DNA from: Bacillota bacterium
GTDB lineage: Bacteria; Bacillota; Clostridia; Christensenellales; Aristaeellaceae
Length of the DNA stretch: 41,616 bases
Direction of reading: 5' to 3'
Assembly (NCBI GenBank): GCA_023404715.1
Contig: JAEYAR010000123.1
Span: forward strand, 1-41,616
Part shown: positions 17,387 to 25,522 of the stretch, piece by piece
How the letters are laid out: each line of letters opens with the position of its first letter
Position numbering within the stretch: the first letter of the stretch is position 1
Notes under the pieces: generated by a model
The model's database searches: none
Told to the model about the DNA's origin: nothing
Seen by the model: only the letters and a program-made list of their open reading frames with translations
Program-made: the position numbers and the translations under genes

Positions 17387-18149
17387 CCTCATCAAAAGTG
17401 AATGGATGAAGCTTCGAAAGTCCCTACCCCTGAGGGTTTTATCCATACTAATGCTCGCCTTCTCCGTTGTATCCTCCCTATCCAGTCTCAGCTATGTTAA
17501 TTCGCCTTATCAAAAGGAGCTAGAGATCGCGCTGAGCGGATTTGATGCGTTCTTTTCTTCGATGCGCGACATGCCGACCATCGCGATGATCGGCGTCATC
17601 GCCATCGCGTTTGTTATCTGCGCTGATTTTGAAAACCGCACCTTGCAGGCGGAGATATCTGCAGGACACAGCCGTATCGCAATCTTGATCAGCAAAATGT
17701 TCGCTTTCTCGCTCGCATACCTCGTCGCATACCTGCCCTATCCGCTCGGACGCGCCGTATTGCAGGGATTCTTCTTTGATCTGGGCGCGCCTGTTTCGCT
17801 TACAGCGATCCTACACATGTCGGCTTCTTTTCTGGTCGTTCTTCTGACCGGCATTGCCGTGAACAGCGTCGTCTTTTTCTTGGCCTTTACATTACGCAGG
17901 GCAGTCTTGGTGACCGGCATCGGTTTTATAGCGGTCGTTCTGGGGGGAACGGCGCTCATGTCCTTTACGCTGACCACGCCGGCGCTGGGCGCGTTGATGG
18001 CCAATACCCCTGTCGGTTTTTTCAGGGCGTTATCCCTTGCCCATTATGAACCCGCCATGCTGGCCAAGGCCGCCGTGATCGACCTGCTCTGCATCTGCTT
18101 GGCGTTGGGCCTGTGTTATCTTTGCTTTCGCAGGGCGGAGTTAAAATGA
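17379..18149 (+). CDS. ABC transporter permease, BcrB/ABC-2 type
   Basis: This 256-residue membrane protein has about six predicted helices. The N-terminal MCNLIKSEWMKLRKSLPLR is the usual start of ABC-2 type immunity permeases, and ADFENRTLQAEISAGHSR near 85-105 is the conserved cytoplasmic loop of this group. The start is inside the end of the ATPase gene with GGGGGGAAG-like purines upstream. It shares ATGA with the kinase start. It forms the membrane part of the exporter with the preceding ATPase. Confidence 0.88.
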   Translation: MCNLIKSEWMKLRKSLPLRVLSILMLAFSVVSSLSSLSYVNSPYQKELEIALSGFDAFFSSMRDMPTIAMIGVIAIAFVICADFENRTLQAEISAGHSRIAILISKMFAFSLAYLVAYLPYPLGRAVLQGFFFDLGAPVSLTAILHMSASFLVVLLTGIAVNSVVFFLAFTLRRAVLVTGIGFIAVVLGGTALMSFTLTTPALGALMANTPVGFFRALSLAHYEPAMLAKAAVIDLLCICLALGLCYLCFRRAELK

Positions 18150-19075
18150 GCCTTCTCATCGTAGCACTCTGCCTCGTTATCCTCGGTCTCTCCATCCGTG
18201 AGGCAATGATCCATAAGCAGCTTGCAGACGTTCGGAAGCTCTTGCAAGCTCGTATAGCCGGCGATACCAAGGAGCCGATTTCTTTGGCGCTCAATTATAC
18301 GCAGCTCAATCGCCTGCTCGCGCTGGTCAATGCGCTGCTGTACAAAATGGAGTGCACCACCATTGAAAGCTGCCGAAAGGAAAAAGCCCTAAAAGAAACG
18401 ATCGAAGGCCTTTCTCACGATCTGCGCACACCGCTTACGGCCATCAAAGGCAACCTGCAACTGCTTGAGCATTACCAAGCGGCGGGACAGCGGCAGGCGC
18501 ATTTCACGGTCATCTATAACCACGTAAATGAAATGGAAAAGCTTGTCGACACCCTCTGGGCGTATGCGTATTATTCCGCCGACGATCAGGCTATGGTCCT
18601 TTCCAGAATCAATCTGACGAACCTCGTCGCTCAATGCATCGCAGATCATGTAACGCAATTTGACGAGAAAGGGAAATCCGTCCTCTTCATGCAGAAGGAA
18701 CCCATCTTCGTTCTGGCCGACGAAGAATACTGCCTGCGAATCCTCCATAATCTCCTGCAAAACTGTATCGATTACTCGGTCGGGGACGTACAGACGGCCT
18801 TTTACGATCAGGCCGATACGGTGTCTTTGTCCATCCGAAACCCCGTCTCCCCCGATATCTCCTTGGACGCTGACAGGCTGTTCGACCGGTTTTACACCGC
18901 CGATCATGTGCGGACCAGGGCCTGCGGTTTGGGTTTGGCGCTCGTGCGTCAGCTAACCGAAAAGATGGGCGGCCAATGCGCTGCGACCCTTGAACACGGG
19001 CTATTGGATATTCACGTTCACTTTCCCAAAGACAGTTCGCACCTCCAGGGGCCACATGAAATTGCGCCGATCTGA
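18146..19075 (+). CDS. Sensor histidine kinase with one membrane helix
   Basis: The protein has 309 residues. One N-terminal helix (residues 2-17) is followed by a linker and by the phospho-acceptor His91 in GLSHDLRTPLTAIKGN. The ATP-binding domain shows the N box LHNLLQNCIDYS and the G box CGLGLALVRQL. There is no extracellular sensor loop, so the signal probably comes through the transporter itself, as in other antibiotic-response systems. ATG 18146 overlaps the permease stop codon; the longer frame to 18113 has no clear start. The gene ends 11 bases from the converging phosphoesterase gene. Confidence 0.92.
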   Translation: MSLLIVALCLVILGLSIREAMIHKQLADVRKLLQARIAGDTKEPISLALNYTQLNRLLALVNALLYKMECTTIESCRKEKALKETIEGLSHDLRTPLTAIKGNLQLLEHYQAAGQRQAHFTVIYNHVNEMEKLVDTLWAYAYYSADDQAMVLSRINLTNLVAQCIADHVTQFDEKGKSVLFMQKEPIFVLADEEYCLRILHNLLQNCIDYSVGDVQTAFYDQADTVSLSIRNPVSPDISLDADRLFDRFYTADHVRTRACGLGLALVRQLTEKMGGQCAATLEHGLLDIHVHFPKDSSHLQGPHEIAPI

Positions 19076-19086
19076 ACGGAAGCGTC

Positions 19087-19944
19087 TTATCCCCATACCT
19101 CGACGATCGCCAACTCCATGGGGTTCCCAAGGCGCGGCACGTGCGCCGTGTTGCTCAGCCCCCGGCTGACGACCAGCCGCCCGTGGTAAAGCCCGCCGGC
19201 GTAGCGGGGGAAGAGCCCCTGCCCCGGCGCGAAGACCGGCCTGCCGAAGAGGCGCCACTGGCCGCCGTGCACGTGGCCGGACAAAATCACGTCGCCGGGC
19301 AACGCTAGCATGTCGTAGACCTCCGGTCGATGACAGAGGAGCACCTTGACCGCCGGGTCGCCGCCGCTGCGCCCGGCTTTTCGAAAATCCTCCAGCCAGC
19401 GCACGTGACGCCTGGACGATAGGCCGCCGATGATCAACTCGCATTGCCCGGCCCATGTGCGGACATAGGCGTTGTGCACAAGCGTCGCGCCCGTCGCTTC
19501 GATCGCCTCGTACGTCCTTCGCGTGATGAACCGCTCGTGGTTGCCCAGGCCGTAATAAACCGGCGCAATCTCGACGGCCTGTCTCAAAAAAGCGAAGGCG
19601 ATGCGGTTTTCCGGATCGATCAGGGGAACGCCCCGGATGCGCCCGTAGATCGTGTCTGCCGTAAAGAGTAACCGGTACATCGCCCGCTTCCACAGCGGAT
19701 CGTCCGGGTTGTCGGCCTCCAGGCCCTCCGGTATGTCCGCGTGGGTCAAGGGCTTTACGCTCTCCATCAGGTCGCCTGCGATCGCGATGACGTCCGGCTG
19801 CTGCGCGGCGAGGGCCTCGATCAACCCCGGGCAGGCGCGGTTATGCAGATCGGCGACCAGCGCGATGCGCAGCAGTTTGCCGCCTGCGCCGCCATGCAGG
19901 TCGATCCGATAGGTATTGATTTCAAACGCTTGCGTTTTCTTCAT
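19087..19944 (-). CDS. Metallophosphoesterase, YkuE-like
   Basis: This 285-residue calcineurin-like phosphoesterase has all metal-binding motifs: ADLH at about 31-34, GDLM near 57, GNHE near 136, CHRPE near 204, and GHVHGGQW near 222. The last motif, with LFGRP after it, matches the YkuE/YaeI group, some of which act on lipid or cell-wall substrates. No signal peptide or membrane helix is evident, unlike many members. SD GGAAAGAG lies ahead of the ATG. It stands alone behind a hairpin at 19978-20001. Confidence 0.9.
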   Translation of the reverse strand: MKKTQAFEINTYRIDLHGGAGGKLLRIALVADLHNRACPGLIEALAAQQPDVIAIAGDLMESVKPLTHADIPEGLEADNPDDPLWKRAMYRLLFTADTIYGRIRGVPLIDPENRIAFAFLRQAVEIAPVYYGLGNHERFITRRTYEAIEATGATLVHNAYVRTWAGQCELIIGGLSSRRHVRWLEDFRKAGRSGGDPAVKVLLCHRPEVYDMLALPGDVILSGHVHGGQWRLFGRPVFAPGQGLFPRYAGGLYHGRLVVSRGLSNTAHVPRLGNPMELAIVEVWG

Positions 19945-19977
19945 CTAACGGCTCTTTCCATGTGTTCTATGCGTAAA

Positions 19978-20001
19978 GCCCGGGCGGAAATCCGCCCGGG
20001 C
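19978..20001 (-). terminator. Hairpin after the coiled-coil gene
   Basis: A perfect 11-bp GC-rich stem pairs 19978-19988 with 19991-20001. Read on the - strand it ends with the short tail TTTACG, so it is a likely but not classical terminator for the rsmD-coaD operon. On the + strand the tail GCCTTTTTC is better, but no + gene ends here. Confidence 0.55.
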
Positions 20002-20013
20002 GCCTTTTTCTGC

Positions 20014-20676
20014 TCACGAGCCCCTATATTGGCTGAGCTTCACACGGTAATTATACAGGTCGTTCGAGTGGCGCGCGAAGCAATCGTCCAGATCCTTGAG
20101 CATCTTTTCCGCTTCGTCGAGCGTATTGAGGAACATGTCGCGCGCCTGTGCGTCCGCGCGCTCGACCGTCTCACGCGCGCGCTGATTCGCCTGGCGCATG
20201 ATCTCGGTGTTCTCTACCAGCTCGCGCGCATGCTGCTCCGCCTCGGCGATGCGGGCGCTGGCCTCCTGCTCCGTATCCGCCCGCGACTTGGCCGCGTAGG
20301 CGTCCGCGTCCGCATGCGTCTGCTGCGCATAGGCGTCGGCTTCGCTGTGCGTCCGGTCGCTGTAGCGGTCCGCGTCGTCGATCTTCTGCTGGGCCTGCGC
20401 CTCCGCGTCCGCCACCTTGGTGCGCGCACGGTTTTCCGCCTCGGTGACGATGTTGTTCGCGCTGCGATTGGCCTCTGCGATGATGCGCTGCTCCTCGCGC
20501 AGCATGTTCTGGCAATTTTTGATGTCGTCCGGCACGTCTGCGCGGATCTTCGTGCACAGATCGAGCAGGTAGTCGCGGTCCACGAGGAACATATTGGATA
20601 GAAGTCCCTTCTTACTGGCGGTAATCTCCCGCTCCAGTTCATCGATCGCATCGTAAATCTTGAGTTCAGCGTCCAT
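20014..20676 (-). CDS. Coiled-coil protein of unknown function, downstream of coaD
   Basis: This 220-residue protein has no signal peptide or membrane helix. From about residue 60 to 190 it is a nearly continuous coiled coil rich in Ala, Glu, Asp, Arg and Gln, with repeats such as ADAYAQQTHADADAYAAK. It resembles the 'ATPase' or V-type subunit H-like proteins often annotated next to coaD in Clostridia; that resemblance comes from composition and does not show function. The start overlaps the end of coaD by 11 bases and has GAGGAGGG upstream, so it belongs to the rsmD-coaD operon. Confidence 0.8.
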   Translation of the reverse strand: MDAELKIYDAIDELEREITASKKGLLSNMFLVDRDYLLDLCTKIRADVPDDIKNCQNMLREEQRIIAEANRSANNIVTEAENRARTKVADAEAQAQQKIDDADRYSDRTHSEADAYAQQTHADADAYAAKSRADTEQEASARIAEAEQHARELVENTEIMRQANQRARETVERADAQARDMFLNTLDEAEKMLKDLDDCFARHSNDLYNYRVKLSQYRGS

Positions 20677-21169
20677 GCATAGCCCTCCTCTTCGCGTCTA
20701 GCGCGTCCTGCACGTCTTCTAAAATGCACGGCGGCAAAAATGAGCTCACATCGCCGCCCCATGCCGCGATCTCGCGTACACCGCTCGAGCTGATGTACGC
20801 ATGCTCCGGGCTGGTCATCATAAACAGCGTCTCTACCCCCGGGCAAAGCTTCTTGTTCATCTGCGCCATTTGAAACTCGTATTCAAAGTCGCTGACCGCG
20901 CGCAGGCCCCTGATGATGACCGAGGCGCCGGTCTGGCGGGCGTAATCTACGAGCAGGCCGTCAAACTGCTGCGCGCGCACGTTTTGGATGTGCGCACAGG
21001 CCCGCTCGATCAGGCGGAGCCGCTCGCAGGCCGCAATGGCCCCCTGTTTGCTTCGGTTTACGAGCACGGCGACGACGACGTCGTCAAACAGCTTTGCCGT
21101 GCGCTCGATGATATCCAGATGGCCGACGGTCAGCGGGTCGAAGCTGCCCGGGTAAAGCGCTAAGCTCAT
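20666..21169 (-). CDS. coaD: Phosphopantetheine adenylyltransferase
   Basis: This 167-residue enzyme of coenzyme A synthesis transfers AMP from ATP to 4'-phosphopantetheine. It shows YPGSFDPLTVGHLDII with the nucleotide-binding TxGH motif (residues 14-18), IRGLRAVSDFEYE near 88, and SSSGVREIAAWGGDVS near 128. The length is normal for CoaD. ATG 21169 is chosen because AGGAGG lies 7 bases upstream and it shares ATGA with the rsmD stop codon. rsmD-coaD is a common gene pair in Firmicutes. Confidence 0.95.
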   Translation of the reverse strand: MSLALYPGSFDPLTVGHLDIIERTAKLFDDVVVAVLVNRSKQGAIAACERLRLIERACAHIQNVRAQQFDGLLVDYARQTGASVIIRGLRAVSDFEYEFQMAQMNKKLCPGVETLFMMTSPEHAYISSSGVREIAAWGGDVSSFLPPCILEDVQDALDAKRRAMHGR

Positions 21170-21723
21170 GGCGATTCCTCCTGCCTTCGGCGGACGAACG
21201 TAATCTCCGTGTCGCCGTAGCGGCGCGTATCTTGGGCTACAAAGCGCTCGTCCAGCGCGGGCGCTTTCCCCTTGCGGTGTTCGACGACGATAAGGCCTTC
21301 CGGTGCAAGCAGACCGGCCGTCTCCAGCGCCGCGCACATCTCGCCCGTTTGCTCCATGCGGTAGGGCGGATCGATAAACGCGATGTCAAACCGCCGCCCG
21401 GATAGCCGCCTGACGGCAGCGCGCCAGTCGCAGGGGTATACCTCGCAGCTGTCCTCCATGCGCAGCGCAGCGATGTTGCGCTTCACGCACTGAACCGCCG
21501 TGCGTCCGCTGTCCACAAACACGGCGCTACGCGCGCCGCGGCTGACCGCCTCCAGCCCGAGTGCGCCGGAGCCCGCGAACAGGTCGAGTACATCGGCCCC
21601 CTCGACCTGTTCGCGCAGAATATTGAACAGCGATTCGCGCACATAATCCTGCGTTGGCCGCGTATCCATGCCCTGCGGCGCTTGAATCGTGCAGCCGCGA
21701 GCGGTTCCGCTGATGATCCGCAA
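21166..21723 (-). CDS. rsmD: 16S rRNA (guanine-966-N2)-methyltransferase
   Basis: The protein has 185 residues. Hallmarks are RIISGTARG at the N-terminus, TRPTQDYVRESLFNIL near 21-36, the SAM site VLDLFAGSGALGLEA near 44-58 and the catalytic FIDPPY near 110. The start is taken as TTG 21723 with GGGAGG 5 bases upstream. A longer frame to a TTG at 21801 would overlap the promoter at 21773-21801, and the extra 26 residues do not resemble the family. It starts the operon with coaD and the coiled-coil gene. Confidence 0.93.
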   Translation of the reverse strand: MRIISGTARGCTIQAPQGMDTRPTQDYVRESLFNILREQVEGADVLDLFAGSGALGLEAVSRGARSAVFVDSGRTAVQCVKRNIAALRMEDSCEVYPCDWRAAVRRLSGRRFDIAFIDPPYRMEQTGEMCAALETAGLLAPEGLIVVEHRKGKAPALDERFVAQDTRRYGDTEITFVRRRQEESP

Positions 21724-21772
21724 AGCATCCTCCCGCCTTCGTACTTCCGGGGGAAACGCGTCCCTCCCCGTT

Positions 21773-21801
21773 ATTATATCAGGATTTCCGAGTTTTAACA
21801 A
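21773..21801 (-). promoter_or_regulatory. Sigma-A promoter of the rsmD-coaD operon
   Basis: On the - strand TTGTTA (21801-21796) and TATAAT (21778-21773) are 17 bases apart. The start codon of rsmD is 50 bases downstream of the -10 element. Confidence 0.75.
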
Positions 21802-21805
21802 TCAA

Positions 21806-22615
21806 TTAGATCAATTGTTCCGGGCCCTTGCGTTTTTGGCCCTCCTTTGCCTTTCTGGCGGCCTGCTCGCGCTTCTTATTGCGCTTAATCTTCTTGAGCT
21901 GCGCCTTTTTCGCCTGCTCGTTGTATTCGATGCGCTTCTTGTGCAGGGCCGGTCCGCGCAGATAGCCGAGCGCAAAGCCCAGCGGCAGGATCAGCAGCAG
22001 CACCGGGCCCAGGCGGTCGATCGTAAAGCTATAGGCCGATACCGCATCACCCAGCGGCAGCAGATACAGCATGTTGCACGCGCGCACCAAAATGCGCAGA
22101 TAATCCGCAATGCCCGCGCCGGCGGCGACGGCGTAATACTGGAGCGGCTTTGCGATGTCCGCCCTGTAGTCGTAGGCGCCTACCCACGAGGGCAGATCCT
22201 GCAGCGCGTAGGTATAGGGCTTGGCCGCGACGGCGACGACGATCGCGCAGATCACAAAGGGCGCCGCGCCCAGCAGCATGCCCAGAAACCCCTTGAGCGG
22301 GTTATAGCACTTGGCGCGCTCATCCTTCGTGGGCTGATAGCCCTCCAGCGTGCGCTTGCCGAGCATATAGCCGAACGTGACGTCGCGCTCGCCCTGGCCG
22401 CCGCCGCTGGAAAACTGCATCAGGAAGCAACCGGCGATCACCGCGCAGGCCAACAGCGTGCGAAAGAACGCGTTGCCGATCATCGAGATGACCTGTAGCA
22501 GCAGCCCCACGACCGCTACGAGTATGATGGACCCTGCTACGCGCCCCGCCATCGCGAGCACATTTTTCGGCCCGATTGTTCCGCGGACCATCGCCTGTTT
22601 CTCTGCGTTGTTCAC
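21806..22615 (-). CDS. Membrane protein of unknown function
   Basis: I do not recognise this 269-residue protein. It has about four hydrophobic segments (roughly 25-45, 48-68, 108-130 and 200-225), a Gly/Arg-rich loop after the second, and a strongly basic C-terminus with many Lys, Arg and Ala that ends KRKGPEQLI. The tail is probably cytoplasmic and could bind nucleic acid or ribosomes, which is an inference from charge. The start is GTG 22615, with GGAGG 8 bases upstream. It lies 34 bases after the formyl-THF cyclo-ligase gene and is probably in the alr operon. Confidence 0.75.
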   Translation of the reverse strand: MNNAEKQAMVRGTIGPKNVLAMAGRVAGSIILVAVVGLLLQVISMIGNAFFRTLLACAVIAGCFLMQFSSGGGQGERDVTFGYMLGKRTLEGYQPTKDERAKCYNPLKGFLGMLLGAAPFVICAIVVAVAAKPYTYALQDLPSWVGAYDYRADIAKPLQYYAVAAGAGIADYLRILVRACNMLYLLPLGDAVSAYSFTIDRLGPVLLLILPLGFALGYLRGPALHKKRIEYNEQAKKAQLKKIKRNKKREQAARKAKEGQKRKGPEQLI

Positions 22616-22649
22616 CTTGGATTCCTCCGTTATCTTTCTATTCGTGTTT

Positions 22650-23231
22650 TCACGGCGCTCCGTCTTCCTGTTTCCGGCAGCAAAGGATGCCCGCCGGATG
22701 GATCACATAGTCCACCGCCGCATCGTGCGCCAGCGCCGGCAGCGCCTCAAAGACCTGAAACGTATAGCCGACGCCCGCCGCCACGCCCCGAAAGCGCGGC
22801 AGGAACCGGTCGTAGTAGCCGCCGCCCTGGCCGACCCGCACGCCGCCAGCATCAAACGCGATGCCCGGGACGATGGCCAGGTCGATCGCCTCCGGCGCGC
22901 ATAGGGGCGCGTCGGCCCCCGGCTCCTCAATACCGTAAGCGCTGCGCAAAAGCGCCCGCAGGCTCGCGACGCGACGCGCCGTCATGACTCCGCCTGGCTC
23001 GCAGCGTGGCAGCAGCAGCGTCTTCCCGCCGGCGAGCGCGTCCTCAAGCAGCTCCGTCACGTCCAGCTCGCCGTGCACCGGCGCGTAGGCGAGCACCGTG
23101 CGCGCGCTTTGGTATATGTCCCAAGCGCGCAGCCACGAAACCACCTGACGCGCGGCCTCAGCCCGCGCCGCCAGCGGCAGGTTCTGCCGCCTTGCGCGGA
23201 TCTCGCGGCGGATCGACTGCTTGTCCATCAT
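22650..23231 (-). CDS. 5-formyltetrahydrofolate cyclo-ligase family protein
   Basis: This 193-residue enzyme converts 5-formyl-THF to 5,10-methenyl-THF using ATP. The N-terminal KQSIRREIRARR (basic, ATP-binding), YAPVHGELDV in the middle and GVRVGQGGGYYDRFL near 130-144 are the family motifs, followed by GVGYTFQV. Two ATG codons are adjacent at the start; the first overlaps the alr stop as ATGA. Its place behind alr is an operon of housekeeping genes rather than a pathway link. Confidence 0.92.
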   Translation of the reverse strand: MMDKQSIRREIRARRQNLPLAARAEAARQVVSWLRAWDIYQSARTVLAYAPVHGELDVTELLEDALAGGKTLLLPRCEPGGVMTARRVASLRALLRSAYGIEEPGADAPLCAPEAIDLAIVPGIAFDAGGVRVGQGGGYYDRFLPRFRGVAAGVGYTFQVFEALPALAHDAAVDYVIHPAGILCCRKQEDGAP

Positions 23232-24334
23232 CTGTAGACGCGCGGCACGCGCGCGCTAGGGGCGAGCAGCATTTCGTAGCTGATCGTGTCCGCCCAAGCC
23301 GCCAGCTCTGTCGCGTCGATCGCGTCTTCGCCCTGAGCGCCCATCAGCACGACCTCGTCTCCCTCCGCGCAGCCGGGGATGTCCGTCACGTCGACCATGA
23401 CCTGATCCATGCAAACGCGGCCGACCACATTCGCCCGCCGCCCACGCACGAGCACCTGCGCTTTCCCGGAAAACGCGCGGCGATATCCGTCCGCGTAGCC
23501 TACGGGCAACGTCATCACCCGCATGTCCCGCTCGGCCTCATACGTGCCGCCATAGCTGATGCGCGCGCCTTGGGGAAGGTCCTTGACGTATACGGCGCGC
23601 GTCGCCCAGCGCATCGCCGGGCGCAAGCCGGTAATGTCCGGCGAGGGCGCATAGCCGTACAGCGCGATGCCCCCGCGCACCAGGTCGTAGTGCGCCTGCG
23701 GGTAGCGAAAAATGCCCGCGCTATTGCACGCATGGCGTAAAAATGCCGCCGGGTGCACATGGCTGATCGCCGCAGTCATCGCTTCGAAGCGCTCGATCTG
23801 GCAGATCGTGGCGCGCGCGTCGGGCTCGTCCGCGGTCGCAAAATGGGTGAACGCGCCCGCGAGCGTCACGCCCGGCGCGGCGTCCACCGCCTGCGCGAGC
23901 GCCGCCGCCTCCTCCGGGCTGCGCACGCCGATGCGCGACATGCCCGTATCCAGCTTCAGGTGTACCTGAGCTTCCAGTCCGAGGCGGCCCGCCGCGCGCG
24001 ACAGCGCCCGCAGCATGCCCTCGTCGAAGAGCGTCTGGATCAGGCGGTTTTTTACGATCGCCTCCGCCGCCTCCGGCTCGCTGCCGCCGAGAATCAGGAT
24101 GGGGGCCTGAATGCCCGCCGCACGCAGCGCCTCGCCCTCTTCCGGGATCGCGACGGCCAGCATGGAAGCGCCCGCTTTGAGCGCGGCCAGCGCCACCGCC
24201 TTCGCCCCGTGCCCGTAGGCGTCCGCCTTGACGACCGCGAGCAGCTGCGTGCCTGCGCGCAGCTGCTCGCGCATCGCCCGCACGTTATGCCGGATGGCCT
24301 CCAAGTCGATTTCCACATAGTTCGTTCTGTACAT
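23228..24334 (-). CDS. alr: Alanine racemase
   Basis: This 368-residue PLP enzyme makes D-alanine for the cell wall. The PLP lysine is Lys36 in AVVKADAYGHG, and the second catalytic base is Tyr261 in RISYGGTY. Other family blocks are LKLDTGMSRIG, HACNSAG, LPVGYADGYRR and VGRVCMDQVMVDVT. The length is normal. The start has AGAGGCG upstream. The gene overlaps the next one by four bases. A membrane domain as in VanT-type racemases is absent. Confidence 0.95.
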   Translation of the reverse strand: MYRTNYVEIDLEAIRHNVRAMREQLRAGTQLLAVVKADAYGHGAKAVALAALKAGASMLAVAIPEEGEALRAAGIQAPILILGGSEPEAAEAIVKNRLIQTLFDEGMLRALSRAAGRLGLEAQVHLKLDTGMSRIGVRSPEEAAALAQAVDAAPGVTLAGAFTHFATADEPDARATICQIERFEAMTAAISHVHPAAFLRHACNSAGIFRYPQAHYDLVRGGIALYGYAPSPDITGLRPAMRWATRAVYVKDLPQGARISYGGTYEAERDMRVMTLPVGYADGYRRAFSGKAQVLVRGRRANVVGRVCMDQVMVDVTDIPGCAEGDEVVLMGAQGEDAIDATELAAWADTISYEMLLAPSARVPRVYR

Positions 24335-24371
24335 TCGATCAAGCGCCTCTATCTCGTATGGGTTACCTCTT

Positions 24372-24400
24372 ATTATACCCTATTGGGCCTTGCTTGAAAA
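24372..24400 (-). promoter_or_regulatory. Probable promoter of the alr operon
   Basis: On the - strand TATAAT (24377-24372) is preceded at 17 bases by TTTTCA (24400-24395), a weak -35. It overlaps the 3' end of the upstream gene and lies 38 bases ahead of the alr start. Confidence 0.5.
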
Positions 24401-25456
24401 GGCCCGCTTTCCCTTTCCCTGCGCTCCGCCGCGCGCCTGCGCCCCTGTTTTATCTCCCCGGTCAGTCGCCGCGCGCACGAGCAGCGCGCACAGGAAGCAG
24501 GCGCACATAGCGCCGAGCAACGGATACCCCTTGCCGATCAGGCGGTCAAAGCCGAGCGCCCCGCTCAGCAGGCAGCAAGCCGCACAAAGGATGTCCCCAC
24601 CGCGCGCGGAAAAGCCGGCCTCGTCGCGCAGCGCGCGCATGGCGGCCGTCAGCGTGGAGAGCACCGCAAGCCCCAGAACGACGGCGCACAGACCGTAGCC
24701 CGCGAGGCCTAGCCGCATCGACAACGCCACGAAGGGCAAGGCGCTTCGCTCCACCGAGGCGCCATGACGCAAAAGCACCGCATTGCCGAGCCCCATGAGC
24801 AGCAACAGCATCACGGTGAGGCCGCCCGCCTCCCGCCTGCATTCGCGCTCCCCGATCCTGCGCCCCGCCTCGCACAGGATGCCCGCCGCCATGCCCATAT
24901 TCAGCGCGCCGTAGAAGAGACCCAGGACCGGCGCTGCGGCCGGGCCCGCGGTTTCAATCCGCAAGGCTTCGTCCTGCACGGGCAGGGGGACGAGCAGCAC
25001 CAGCATTGCCCCAAGGAGCGGCAGCAGCAGCCGGCCCATGAGCGAGAGCAGCGCCAGGTCCTTGCGCGAGCACAGCACGCCCAATAGGACCGCGAGCGCG
25101 AAGCCGAGCGGATAGGCCCCGCGGATTGGCACGACGAGCGCGATGAGCTCCGCAAAGGCGGCGGTCATCGCGCCGCCGGTCATCGCCATCAGCGCGCCGT
25201 AAAGCGCCTTCGCCGCATAGGCGGCGCGCGGCCCGCCATAGGCCCCGCACAGCGCCGTGAAGGACCCCGCCTGCCGCCGGCCGGCCGCGCGCATGACGAG
25301 ATAGGCGCACGCGCCCATGAACGCGCAGGCGATCAGCACCCCCAGCCATCCCGCGCCGCCGTAGCGCGTAAAAAAGCGAAGGACCTCCCTGCCGGAGGCA
25401 AACCCCGCCCCGACGATCGCCCCCAGCAACGCCAGCGCCGTACTGCCCTTTCGCAT
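24380..25456 (-). CDS. YkvI-like multi-spanning membrane protein
   Basis: This 358-residue protein has about ten predicted helices. The opening MRKGSTALALLGAIVGAGFASGRE, shown by its GAIVGAGFASGREVL core, is the signature of the YkvI family, a branch of the amino-acid/polyamine/organocation superfamily whose substrate is not established. A basic, Gly/Lys-rich tail ends the protein. GAGGTGA lies 6 bases before the ATG. The gene follows aspS by 66 bases with no clear terminator between, so it may be transcribed from the aspS promoter and share its attenuation. Confidence 0.82.
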   Translation of the reverse strand: MRKGSTALALLGAIVGAGFASGREVLRFFTRYGGAGWLGVLIACAFMGACAYLVMRAAGRRQAGSFTALCGAYGGPRAAYAAKALYGALMAMTGGAMTAAFAELIALVVPIRGAYPLGFALAVLLGVLCSRKDLALLSLMGRLLLPLLGAMLVLLVPLPVQDEALRIETAGPAAAPVLGLFYGALNMGMAAGILCEAGRRIGERECRREAGGLTVMLLLLMGLGNAVLLRHGASVERSALPFVALSMRLGLAGYGLCAVVLGLAVLSTLTAAMRALRDEAGFSARGGDILCAACCLLSGALGFDRLIGKGYPLLGAMCACFLCALLVRAATDRGDKTGAQARGGAQGKGKRAFSSKAQ

Positions 25457-25522
25457 GATGCTTCACCTCAAGGGCATGGTATGCGCCCACGCCGCAAAAA
25501 AGACGGTGCGCAGGCCGCCGCT

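Noticed and set aside
21724..21801. Longer rsmD start at TTG 21801
   Set aside because: It overlaps a good -35/-10 promoter, and the extra 26 residues do not match the family; TTG 21723 has GGGAGG at a normal distance.
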